Shown here piece by piece: positions 1 to 10,103 of a stretch of DNA of 64,000 nt. Source of the DNA: Pseudomonas brassicacearum subsp. brassicacearum (GTDB lineage Bacteria > Pseudomonadota > Gammaproteobacteria > Pseudomonadales > Pseudomonadaceae); contig NZ_VZPJ01000015.1 of NCBI RefSeq assembly GCF_008801605.1, positions 1 to 64,000 on the forward strand. Reading direction: 5' to 3'. Below the pieces are notes generated by a model. The model worked only from the letters and a program-made list of their open reading frames with translations. It had not been told where the DNA came from and made no database searches. The translations under genes were made by a program, and so were the position numbers. Position 1 is the stretch's first letter. The number at the start of each line of letters is the position of its first letter.

Positions 1-308
1 CCCAGCACGTCCACGCCGAAACCGACCACGCCCTGGGTGAAGCCGGACTTGGCGTCGAGGATGAAACTCTGGGTCCATTCCTCGGCTTTGCCTTGGGCAT
101 TGTTCGGGTTGGTGAAGTTGCGGTTGAAGTAAGCGTTGCGCAGGTTCAGCGTGGCCTTGGCATCATCGACGAAGCCTTCGGCGCTGGCGGTCATGGGCAG
201 AAACGCCGCAAGGCTGCTGCAACCGAGCAGTATCAGGGCGGGGCTGGTGTTGAGAAGGGTACGGCGGTTTGGACGGTTGTCGGGCGAAAAACGGACACGT
301 GTGCTCAC
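1..308 (-). CDS. OprD-family outer-membrane porin, N-terminal part
   Basis: The gene runs off the left edge; about 102 N-terminal residues are visible. A hydrophobic signal segment with a small-residue end (MTASA then EGF) is followed by the stretch KATLNLRNAYFNR and the phrase FILDAKSGFTQG. These are typical of the first beta strands of OprD/OccD-OccK porins, which take up small carboxylates, amino acids or peptides across the outer membrane. The start is a GTG at 308 with GGGAG eight bases upstream; no suitable ATG lies nearby. The substrate cannot be told from this part. Its position next to the pyrimidine locus is not proof of a shared role because the repeat array and a regulator lie between them. 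Confidence 0.82.
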   Translation of the reverse strand, partial: MSTRVRFSPDNRPNRRTLLNTSPALILLGCSSLAAFLPMTASAEGFVDDAKATLNLRNAYFNRNFTNPNNAQGKAEEWTQSFILDAKSGFTQGVVGFGVDVL

Positions 309-340
309 TATGACGCTCCCTACTTTTTTGTTGTTTTTAT

Positions 341-363
341 TTGTCATACGTCGTCGTACAACG
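341..363. promoter_or_regulatory. Imperfect inverted repeat upstream of the porin gene
   Basis: TTGTCATACG and CGTACAA face each other around a short centre, 33-55 bases upstream of the GTG start of the porin gene. The look (TTGT..TAC / GTACAA) is like operators bound by GntR-family repressors, which often control OprD-type porins. This is inference from shape only; the surrounding 309-596 stretch holds no gene. Confidence 0.3.
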
Positions 364-596
364 TGTTGGGGATTATTTGGAAGCGGCTGCTCGTTGTCAA
401 CTGGCCATTATCGGAATTATCCAACTTGAGGGCGCTTCAAAATGAGGCATTTCAATGGTCGTCACCGATCGAGGTCAAGATCGCAGGCCGTGGCGCCGGG
501 CGAATCCGTGGCTTGAGAATAGCGATGAGGGCGATTGGTTGTGCGATGACTGGTCTAAGACATTAGTCGAATGTCCCCCCCGATCAGAAGGCTTGT

Positions 597-1379
597 GATC
601 GTTCCCACGCTCTGCGTGGTAATGCATCCCGTGACGCTCTGCGTCACCTTCCAGAAGCGGAACGCGGAGCGTCCCTGGCGGCGTTCCCACGCGGAGCGTG
701 AGGAACGATCTTCCACCGCCGCCGCACCCTTATCGTTCCCACGCTCTGCGTGGTAATGCATCCCGTGACGCTCTGCGTCACCTTCCAGAAGCGGAACGCG
801 GAGCGTCCCTGGCGGCATTCCCACGCGGAGCGTGAGGAACGATCTTCCACCGCCGCCGCACCCTGATCGTTCCCACGCTCTGCGTGGTAATGCATCCCGT
901 GACGCTCTGCGTCACCTTCCAGAGCGGAACGCGGAGCGTCCCTGGCGGCATTCCCACGCGGAGCGTGAGGAACGATCTTCCACCGCCGCCGCAGCCTGAT
1001 CGTTCCCACGCTCTGCGTGGTAATGCATCCCGTGACGCTCTGCGTCACCTTCCAGAGCGGAACGCGGAGCGTCCCTGGCGGCATTCCCACGCAGGAGCGT
1101 GAGGAACGATCTTCCACCGCCGCCGCACCCTTATCGTTCCCACGCTCTGCGTGGTAATGCATCCCGTGACGCTCTGCGTCACCTTCCAGAAGCGGAACGC
1201 GGAGCGTCCCTGGCGGCATTCCCACGCGGAGCGTGAGGAACGATCTTCCACCGCCGCCGCAGCCTGATCGTTCCCACGCTCTGCGTGGTAATGCATCCCG
1301 TGACGCTCTGCGTCACCTTCCAGAAGCGGAACGCGGAGCGTCCCTGGCGGCATTCCCACGCAGGAGCGTGGGAACGATC
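597..1379. repeat. Six-copy tandem array of a ~134-bp palindromic repeat
   Basis: Units start at 597, 731, 865, 998, 1132 and 1266. Each opens with (G/T)ATCGTTCCCACGCTCTGCG, passes through the inverted pairs GACGCTCTGCGTC and GCGGAGCGTCC, and closes with the reverse of the opening. Copies 1-5 are joined by a linker TTCCACCGCCGCCGCA-CC(C/T). Copy 6 ends at the intact GCGTGGGAACGATC. Single copies of the same family, without the linker, lie at 4958-5064 and 40372-40485. The family resembles the intergenic repeats known from the P. fluorescens group. The long open frames through the array on both strands come from the repeat itself. Confidence 0.93.
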
Positions 1380-1487
1380 AATCAAGATCAAAAGATCGCA
1401 GGCTTCGCCAGCTCCCACAGGGATCCCCAGTGTTTTCAGAAGTGGGTGAATGCTAGTCTTGGTCAACGCTGTTGCCAGGGAGCCCTC

Positions 1488-2108
1488 ATGGGCAATCACA
1501 AGATCGAGATTCGTCGCAGTAACGTCGAGAAAATCCTGTTGGCCGCCGAGAAGGTCTTTGCCGAGAAAGGCTTCGGCAGCACCGCCATGGCCGACATCGC
1601 CGCCGAAGTGCAATTGCCTCGTTCCAACCTGCATTACTACTTCAGCACCAAGAGCGAACTGTACAGCGCCGTGCTGTTCGATCTGCTGGAGGTCTGGAAG
1701 CAGGACGCCTTGTGCTTCGAAATGTTCGACGACCCACGGGTGGTGCTCAGCAGCTACATCCGCGCCAAGATGAACCACTCCCGCAGCCGGCCCTACGGCT
1801 CGAAGGTCTGGGCCAACGAAATCATCCACGGCGCCCCGACGCTGGGCCAGGCGCTGGACGCCAGCCTCTATGACTGGGCGAAGATGAAGGAAGCGAAAAT
1901 CCGCCAGTGGGTGGAGGATAAACGCATCCTCCCGGTGGAGCCTTCAAGCCTGCTCTACATGATCTGGGCCTCGACCCAGCATTACGCCGACTTCGACCAC
2001 CAGATCAACATCCTCAACGACCACCAGCCACTGTCGGACATGCAGTTCGAGCGGGCGGTGCAGACGGTGACCAGTGTGATTTTGCGGGGGATCGGGTTGG
2101 AGCCTTGA
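1488..2108 (+). CDS. TetR-family regulator, RutR-like (pyrimidine catabolism)
   Basis: 206 residues. An N-terminal TetR helix-turn-helix (about residues 10-60; VFAEKGFGSTAMADIA then LPRSNLHYYFSTK) is followed by a ligand domain of the RutR/YcdC type (GSKVWANEIIHGAP, MIWASTQHYADF). RutR of E. coli senses uracil and controls pyrimidine use. The gene precedes the convergent preTA genes, so control of the pyrimidine locus is the natural inference. The ATG at 1488 was chosen because it has CAGGGAG just upstream. The frame stays open further back into the repeat array, but that extension is repeat-coded and rejected. I did not find a good TTGACCA-NN-TGGTCAA RutR-type site; only a half-site (TTGGTCAA) is present at 1459-1466. 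Confidence 0.88.
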   Translation: MGNHKIEIRRSNVEKILLAAEKVFAEKGFGSTAMADIAAEVQLPRSNLHYYFSTKSELYSAVLFDLLEVWKQDALCFEMFDDPRVVLSSYIRAKMNHSRSRPYGSKVWANEIIHGAPTLGQALDASLYDWAKMKEAKIRQWVEDKRILPVEPSSLLYMIWASTQHYADFDHQINILNDHQPLSDMQFERAVQTVTSVILRGIGLEP

Positions 2109-2129
2109 GGTTTTGTGGTGAAGCGGATG

Positions 2130-2230
2130 GCCTCATCGCGAGCAAGCTCGCTCCCACATTGGATTTGTGGTGAACATAAATTTTGTGTTCACAACCGGTC
2201 CCCTGTGGGAGCGAGCTTGCTCGCGATGGC
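2130..2230. repeat. REPIN (paired inverted REPs)
   Basis: ATCGCGAGCAAGCTCGCTCC and its reverse complement face each other about 45 bases apart, between the 3' ends of the convergent TetR and preA genes. This is the common Pseudomonas REP core. It may fold into a stem-loop that protects both 3' ends. Confidence 0.93.
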
Positions 2231-2252
2231 GCCAGTCCAGGCACCCTAACCC

Positions 2253-3527
2253 TCAGACAGTGACATGATAGGGATTACGCGGATCATGGTTCCAATCCAG
2301 GAACGGCTTGCCGGTATCCACCGTCACCATCTCGATGCAGTCCTGCACCGGGCAGGTGATCTGGCACAGGTTGCAGCCCACGCACTCTTCATCGATCACT
2401 TCATATTTATGCGTGCCGTCAGCCTGCTTGAGGCTGGCGATGGCCTGGTGTGAGGTGTCCTCGCAGGCGATGTGGCAGCGCCCGCATCCGATGCAGGCCT
2501 GCTGATCGATCTTGGCGATGACCTGATAGTTGATGTCCAGGTACTTCCAGTCGGTGGTGTTGCCCACCGCGCGACCGGAGAACGCTTGCAGGTTGGCGTG
2601 GCCCTGACTGTCCATCCAGCGCGACAGGCCGTCCTTCATCTCTTCGACGATGCGGAAACCATGCAGCATCGCCGCCGTGCAGACCTGCACCGCACCGCTG
2701 CCCAGGGCGATGAATTCGGCGGCGTCGCGCCAACTGCCGATGCCACCGATGCCGCAGATCGGCAGGCCTTGAGTCTGCGGGTCACGGGCGATTTCGGCGA
2801 CCATGTTCAGCGCGATCGGCTTGACCGCCGAGCCGCAATAACCGCCATGGGTGCTCTGGCTGCCGACGCTGGGCAGGGCGACCATGCGGTCCAGATCGAC
2901 GCTGGTGATGGAGTTGATGGTGTTGATCAACGACACCGCATCCGCCCCACCGCGATGGGCTGCCCGGGCGGCTACGCGGATGTCGGTGATGTTCGGCGTG
3001 AGCTTGACGATCACTGGCAGCGAACAATAAGTCTTGCACCAGCGGGTCACCTGCTCGACGTACTCCGGCACCTGGCCGACCGCCGCGCCCATGCCGCGTT
3101 CCGGCATGCCGTGGGGGCAGCCGAAGTTCAGCTCGATGCCGTCGGCGCCGGTGGCCTCCACCAAGGGCAGGATGCGTTTCCAGGATTCTTCGACGCAGGG
3201 CACCATCAGCGACACGATCAACGCCCGGTCCGGCCAGTCCTTTTTCACCTGGGTGATTTCCCGCAGGTTGATCTCCAGCGAACGGTCGGTGATCAGCTCG
3301 ATGTTATTGATGCCCAGCACTTCGCGATTGGCACCGTAGTGGGCCGAGTAACGCGAGGACACGTTCACCGCCGCCGGATCCTCTCCGAGGGTTTTCCAGA
3401 CCACGCCACCCCAGCCGGCCTCGAAGGCACGGACCACGTTGTAGGCCTTGTCGGTGGGCGGCGCGGAGGCCAGCCAGAATGGGTTGGGCGCTTTGATGCC
3501 GGCGAAGACAATCGACAGATCGGCCAT
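2253..3527 (-). CDS. preA: Dihydropyrimidine dehydrogenase subunit PreA
   Basis: 424 residues. The FMN-binding dihydroorotate-dehydrogenase-like barrel (about 1-300) carries the loop NFGCPHGMPERG (134-145). Two 4Fe-4S ferredoxin clusters follow, CxxCxxCxxxC at 345-355 and again at 382-392. With PreT it forms the NAD-dependent enzyme that reduces uracil and thymine to the 5,6-dihydro forms, the first step of reductive pyrimidine breakdown. The ATG directly follows the TAA of preT with no gap, so the two are translationally coupled. Length and layout match PreA/PydX proteins. Confidence 0.95.
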   Translation of the reverse strand: MADLSIVFAGIKAPNPFWLASAPPTDKAYNVVRAFEAGWGGVVWKTLGEDPAAVNVSSRYSAHYGANREVLGINNIELITDRSLEINLREITQVKKDWPDRALIVSLMVPCVEESWKRILPLVEATGADGIELNFGCPHGMPERGMGAAVGQVPEYVEQVTRWCKTYCSLPVIVKLTPNITDIRVAARAAHRGGADAVSLINTINSITSVDLDRMVALPSVGSQSTHGGYCGSAVKPIALNMVAEIARDPQTQGLPICGIGGIGSWRDAAEFIALGSGAVQVCTAAMLHGFRIVEEMKDGLSRWMDSQGHANLQAFSGRAVGNTTDWKYLDINYQVIAKIDQQACIGCGRCHIACEDTSHQAIASLKQADGTHKYEVIDEECVGCNLCQITCPVQDCIEMVTVDTGKPFLDWNHDPRNPYHVTV

Positions 3528-4895
3528 TTACGCAGCCTCCACATTGAGCATCAGTTGAGCGTTGATCGCCTCGGCGGCGAGCTTGCCGTGCTGCACGGCC
3601 TGCACAGTGAGGTCCTGGTCCAGGCTGGTGCAGTCGCCGCCGGCATAGACGCCGGGAATGCTGGTGCGCAGGTTTTCGTCCACCAAAATCCGCCCGTCCT
3701 GGCGCTTGAGTTCCCGGGCCAGCGGATCCACCAGCGCGTTGTCGTCGAAGGCTTGGCCGATGGCTTTGAAAATGGCGTCGGCGGGCAGGTCGAAGGTGTC
3801 GGTGCCAATGACCAGCCGACCGTTCTCCAGATGCGTGCGAGAGAAGCGCATGCCGCACACATGCCCGGCGGCATCGAGCAACACCTGTTGCGGTTGGGCC
3901 CAGGTCAGCAGGCGCACCTGATTGGCCTTGGCGATGTCCTGCTCGTGCAAGGTGGCCCCCATGTCTTCAAGGCCGCGACGGTAGACCAGATTGACGTCCC
4001 GGGCGCCGAGGCGAGCCATTTGCACGGCCATGTCGATGGCGGTGTTGCCGGCGCCGAGGACGATGCAACGGTCGGCCAGGGGCAACTGGCTGAGGTCATC
4101 GGCCTGGCGCAGTTCGCGGATGTACTCGGTGGCGGCCAGCAGCCCTGGCGCTTGTTCGTCACTCAGGCCCAGTTGTTTGCTGGCGGCCAGGCCGAGGCCG
4201 AGGAACACTGCGTCGAACTGCTGGTGCAGGTCGCTCAGGCTCAGGTTCTCGCCGAGTTTCTGGCCGTGGCGGATTTCGATGCCGCCGATCTCCAACAGGA
4301 AGTCCAGTTCACGTTGGGCGTAATCGTCCACCAGTTTGTACTTGGCGATCCCGTATTCGTTGAGGCCGCCGGCTTTCTCCCGGGCTTCGAACATCACCAC
4401 CTCATGGCCGTGCATTGCGCTGCGATGCGCACACGACAACCCCGCCGGCCCGGCCCCGACCACGGCGATGCGCTTGCCGGTGGCGGCGGCCCGCTGGAAG
4501 GGGTGTTCGCTGAAGTGGGCGTTGTCCACGGCATAGCGCTGCAACGAGCCGATCAGCACGGGTGCGCATTCCTGGGCGTTGTTGCGCACGCAGGCTTGCT
4601 GGCAAAGGACCTCGGTGGGACAGACCCGAGCGCAACTGCCGCCGAGGATGTTGGCCGAAAGAATCTTCTGCGCCGCGCCTTGGACGTTGTCCTGGTGGAT
4701 GTTGCGAATGAACGAAGGAATGTCGATTTCGCTTGGGCAAGCATTCACACACGGCGCGTCGTAGCAGTACAGGCACCGGGAGGCTTCCAGGTGGGCCTGG
4801 CGCGCGTTGAGTGGCGGAGCCAGGTCGCTGAAGCGAGCGGCGAGGGTGGCCGGGTCTTCCTGGGAATGGGGGAGGTGACTCAAGGGCTGGATCAT
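3528..4895 (-). CDS. preT: Dihydropyrimidine dehydrogenase subunit PreT
   Basis: 455 residues, related to the glutamate synthase small chain. Eight cysteines at 41, 44, 49, 53 and 88, 92, 98, 102 form the N-terminal 4Fe-4S domain. An FAD-binding GAGPAG lies at 147-152 and a second nucleotide motif (VLGAGNTAIDMA) follows near 280. The subunit takes electrons from NAD(P)H and passes them to PreA. The ATG at 4895 gives the family start MIQPLSHLP and has GTGAGG upstream. A longer open frame to 5045 is only repeat sequence. The gene follows hydA after 175 bases that hold a palindromic repeat. Confidence 0.94.
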   Translation of the reverse strand: MIQPLSHLPHSQEDPATLAARFSDLAPPLNARQAHLEASRCLYCYDAPCVNACPSEIDIPSFIRNIHQDNVQGAAQKILSANILGGSCARVCPTEVLCQQACVRNNAQECAPVLIGSLQRYAVDNAHFSEHPFQRAAATGKRIAVVGAGPAGLSCAHRSAMHGHEVVMFEAREKAGGLNEYGIAKYKLVDDYAQRELDFLLEIGGIEIRHGQKLGENLSLSDLHQQFDAVFLGLGLAASKQLGLSDEQAPGLLAATEYIRELRQADDLSQLPLADRCIVLGAGNTAIDMAVQMARLGARDVNLVYRRGLEDMGATLHEQDIAKANQVRLLTWAQPQQVLLDAAGHVCGMRFSRTHLENGRLVIGTDTFDLPADAIFKAIGQAFDDNALVDPLARELKRQDGRILVDENLRTSIPGVYAGGDCTSLDQDLTVQAVQHGKLAAEAINAQLMLNVEAA

Positions 4896-4957
4896 GGAGT
4901 GGGCCTCACGGTGTTTGAGGTGCTGCCTCTGGTGGGCAGTGGTTTTTCGGGTGCCTC

Positions 4958-5064
4958 GATCGTTCCCACGCTCCGCGTGGGAATGCAGCCCGGGACGCTC
5001 TGCGTCCCAAAGCGGAACGCGGAGCGTCCCCAGAGGCATTCCCACGCAGAGCGTGGGAACGATC
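4958..5064. repeat. Single copy of the GATCGTTCCCACGC repeat between hydA and preT
   Basis: A 107-bp element starts GATCGTTCCCACGC and ends GCGTGGGAACGATC, with nested inverted pairs inside. It belongs to the same family as the tandem array at 597-1379 and sits inside the likely hydA-preT-preA transcript. Confidence 0.93.
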
Positions 5065-5070
5065 CTGGGG

Positions 5071-7123
<2,053 letters not shown>

Positions 7124-8602
7124 ATGACCAGATCAACAGTGACTGAGCGCGACGGGTTGTTCGAGCTTGAAGCCGGCAGCGACGTCCTCGACAGCCCCCG
7201 TTATAACCACGACATCGCGCCGACCAAGGTGCACGAGAGAACCTGGAACAAATGGCACATCACCGCATTGTGGGTGGGCATGGCGATCTGCGTGCCGACC
7301 TACACCCTCGGCGGCGTGCTCACCGCCTATTTCGGCTTGACGGTGGGCGAGGCGCTGCTGGCGATTCTGTTTGCCAACATCATCGTGCTGATCCCCCTGA
7401 CCCTGAATGCCTTTGCCGGAACCAAGTACGGCATTCCGTTTCCAGTGCTGTTGCGCTCATCCTTCGGCGTGATTGGCTCCAACGTGCCGTGCCTGATTCG
7501 CGCCCTGGTGGCCTGTGGCTGGTTCGGCATCCAGACCATGTTCGGCGGGTTGGCGATCCACCTGTTTCTTGGTTCGGTGTTCGAAGGCTGGAAGAGTCTG
7601 GGTGGCACCGGCGAAGTGATCGGCTTCATGGTGTTCTGGGTCATCAACCTGTGGGTGGTGCTGCGCGGTGCCGAGTCGATCAAGTGGCTGGAAACCTTGT
7701 CTGCGCCACTGCTGGTGCTGGTGGGGGCGGGGCTGTTGGTGTGGGCGTTGCCCAATGTCTCGTTGACTGAGCTGATGGCGGTCCCGGCCAAACGCCCAGA
7801 AGGCGCCGGCGTGACCAGCTATTTCCTGGCCGGGCTGACGGCCATGGTCGGTTTCTGGGCCACGCTGTCGTTGAACATTCCGGACTTCAGCCGTTACGCC
7901 AAGAGCCAGAAAGACCAGATCGTGGGGCAGATCATCGGCCTGCCGTTGACCATGTTCCTGTTCGCTTCCCTCGGCGTGGTCATGACCGCGGCCTCGGAAA
8001 AACTGGTGGGGGTGACCGTCTCCGACCCGGTGACCTTGATCGGGCACATCCAGAGCCCGGTGTGGGTGGCCCTGGCCATGGTGCTGATCATCGTCGCCAC
8101 GCTCTCGACCAACACCGCCGCCAATATTGTCTCGCCCACCAACGACTTCCAGAACCTGGCGCCGAAACTGATCGGCCGCACCAAGGCGGTGATGCTCACC
8201 GGGTTGGTGGGGCTGGCGCTGATGGCCCACGAGCTGCTGAAGAAACTTGGCCTGATCGTGTCCGAGGTCAGCCTCGAGTCGGTCTATTCCAACTGGCTGC
8301 TGGGTTATTCGAGCCTGCTGGGGCCGATTGCCGGGATCATGGTGGTGGATTATTTCCTGATCAAGAAACAGCAGCTGGACCTGGCCGGGCTGTACCGCGA
8401 CGACGTTTACCCGGCGTGGAACTGGAACGGCTTCATTGCCTTCGGCGTGCCGGTGGTGCTGACGCTGCTGTCCCTGGGCAGCGATGCGTTCAGCTGGTTC
8501 TACAGCTACGGCTGGTTCACCGGCTCGGCGCTGGGCGGGGTGATTTATTACGGGTTGTGCAGTATGCGAGCAAGCCCGTCCGTTGCCAAAACAGCGGTGT
8601 GA
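7124..8602 (+). CDS. NCS1-family nucleobase/hydantoin permease
   Basis: 492 residues with about 12 hydrophobic segments. NCS1 signatures include the N-terminal NKWHITALWVGM, the mid-protein GFWATLSLNIPDFSRYAKSQ and STNTAANIVSPTNDF. Relatives such as Mhp1 and PucI import hydantoins, uracil, allantoin or related compounds with Na+ or H+. Its position, divergent from hydA and followed by the ureidopropionase gene, points to uptake of uracil, thymine or their dihydro forms. The ATG at 7124 has TGGAG six bases upstream. An in-frame ATG at 7091 lacks a ribosome binding site but remains possible. Confidence 0.93.
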   Translation: MTRSTVTERDGLFELEAGSDVLDSPRYNHDIAPTKVHERTWNKWHITALWVGMAICVPTYTLGGVLTAYFGLTVGEALLAILFANIIVLIPLTLNAFAGTKYGIPFPVLLRSSFGVIGSNVPCLIRALVACGWFGIQTMFGGLAIHLFLGSVFEGWKSLGGTGEVIGFMVFWVINLWVVLRGAESIKWLETLSAPLLVLVGAGLLVWALPNVSLTELMAVPAKRPEGAGVTSYFLAGLTAMVGFWATLSLNIPDFSRYAKSQKDQIVGQIIGLPLTMFLFASLGVVMTAASEKLVGVTVSDPVTLIGHIQSPVWVALAMVLIIVATLSTNTAANIVSPTNDFQNLAPKLIGRTKAVMLTGLVGLALMAHELLKKLGLIVSEVSLESVYSNWLLGYSSLLGPIAGIMVVDYFLIKKQQLDLAGLYRDDVYPAWNWNGFIAFGVPVVLTLLSLGSDAFSWFYSYGWFTGSALGGVIYYGLCSMRASPSVAKTAV

Positions 8603-8607
8603 AGGAG

Positions 8608-8692
8608 GGCCTCATCGCGAGCAAGCTCGCTCCCACACTGGATTTGGGTGGATGCAGATCCCCTGTGGGAGCGAGCTTGCTCGCGATGGCGG
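8608..8692. repeat. REPIN between permease and ureidopropionase genes
   Basis: Two REP cores (ATCGCGAGCAAGCTCGCTCC and its reverse) flank a short spacer and fill the gap between two genes of one likely operon. Confidence 0.92.
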
Positions 8693-8735
8693 CCTCAAGT
8701 ACACCAAAAACATGCCTGGAAAAATGGAGATCCCC

Positions 8736-10019
8736 ATGAACGCAGCCATCGACGTTCTGCAATCCACCCATCAGCACATCAACCGCGATCGCCTGTGGCA
8801 ATCGCTCATGGACCTGGCCCAGCTCGGTGCCACGGTCAAGGGCGGGGTGTGCCGATTGGCCCTGACCGACCTCGACCGCCAGGCCCGCGACCTGTTCGTG
8901 CAATGGACCCAGGCGGCGGGCTGTACCGTCAGCATCGATGCGGTGGGCAATATTTTCGCCCGTCGCCCGGGGCGCAATCCGAACCTGCCGCCGGTAATGA
9001 CCGGTAGCCACATCGATACCCAGCCCACCGGTGGCAAGTTCGACGGCTGCTTTGGCGTGCTCTCCGGGCTGGAGGTGCTGCGCACCCTCAATGACCTGAA
9101 CATCGAAACCGAAGCACCGCTGGAAGTGGTGGTGTGGACCAACGAAGAGGGCTCGCGTTTCGCCCCGTGCATGATGGGCTCCGGTGTGTTCGCGGAAAAA
9201 TTCACCCTCGAAGAAACCCTCGCCAAGGTCGACGCCGAAGGCATCACCGTTGGTCAGGCGCTCAATGCCATCGGCTATGCCGGTTCGCGCCCGGTCAGTG
9301 GGCATCCGGTGGGGGCGTATTTCGAGGCGCACATCGAGCAGGGGCCGATCCTCGAAGACGAAGGCAAGACCATCGGCGTGGTAATGGGCGCGCTGGGGCA
9401 GAAGTGGTTCGACCTGACGTTGTGCGGCGTCGAAGCCCACGCCGGCCCGACCCCGATGCACCTGCGCAAGGACGCCCTGGTGGGCGCCTCGATCATCGTC
9501 GGCGCCGTCAACCGCGCCGCCTTGGGTCATCAACCCCATGCCTGCGGCACGGTCGGTTGCCTGCAAGCCTATCCGGGATCGCGCAATGTCATCCCCGGCG
9601 AAGTGCGCATGACCCTGGACTTTCGTCACCTGGAACCGGCGCGGCTGGATTCGATGATCGCCGAGGTCAAGCAGGTGATCGAAGACACCTGCCAGCAACA
9701 CGGCCTGACCTTCGATTTGAAACCCACGGCCGACTTCCCGCCGCTGTATTTCGACAAGGGCTGCGTCGACGCCGTACGCGGCGCTGCCCAAGGGCTGGGC
9801 CTGTCCCACCTGGACATCGTCAGCGGCGCTGGCCATGACGCGATCTTCCTAGCCGAACTGGGCCCGGCCGGGATGATCTTCGTCCCCTGCGAAGGCGGCA
9901 TCAGCCACAACGAAATCGAAAACGCCGCCCCGGACGACCTCGCCGCCGGTTGCGCGGTGCTGCTGCGAGCGATGCTGGCCGCCTCACAAGCGATTGCCGA
10001 GGGGCGCATGGCGGCGTGA
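8736..10019 (+). CDS. Beta-ureidopropionase / N-carbamoyl amino acid hydrolase (M20 family)
   Basis: 427 residues. Zinc and substrate motifs of the HyuC/AmaB group are present in order: GSHIDTQPTGGKFDG, WTNEEGSRFAP, EAHIEQGPILE, GAGHDA and CEGGISHNEIE. Members split N-carbamoyl amino acids or ureido acids to the free acid, CO2 and ammonia. Next to the dehydrogenase and dihydropyrimidinase genes it should make beta-alanine or beta-aminoisobutyrate, the third step of the reductive pathway. The ATG at 8736 has GGAG seven bases upstream. A longer frame back to 8583 passes through the REPIN and is rejected. Confidence 0.92.
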   Translation: MNAAIDVLQSTHQHINRDRLWQSLMDLAQLGATVKGGVCRLALTDLDRQARDLFVQWTQAAGCTVSIDAVGNIFARRPGRNPNLPPVMTGSHIDTQPTGGKFDGCFGVLSGLEVLRTLNDLNIETEAPLEVVVWTNEEGSRFAPCMMGSGVFAEKFTLEETLAKVDAEGITVGQALNAIGYAGSRPVSGHPVGAYFEAHIEQGPILEDEGKTIGVVMGALGQKWFDLTLCGVEAHAGPTPMHLRKDALVGASIIVGAVNRAALGHQPHACGTVGCLQAYPGSRNVIPGEVRMTLDFRHLEPARLDSMIAEVKQVIEDTCQQHGLTFDLKPTADFPPLYFDKGCVDAVRGAAQGLGLSHLDIVSGAGHDAIFLAELGPAGMIFVPCEGGISHNEIENAAPDDLAAGCAVLLRAMLAASQAIAEGRMAA

Positions 10020-10103
10020 AGGGCCGATGCACTATTGCAAACCCATGTGGTCGTAACCTTCAACGCATCCATGCTTGAAACCTACTGACTACATGGAGAC
10101 CCA

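Noticed and set aside
1459-1466. TTGGTCAA as a RutR operator
   Set aside because: Only half of the TTGACCA-NN-TGGTCAA palindrome is present; the partner half does not match.
475-1829. Long open frames on both strands through the repeat array (MGMPPGTLRVPLLEGDAERHG-type proteins)
   Set aside because: They are coded by the 134-bp repeat itself, occur in several frames and both strands, and lack start signals.
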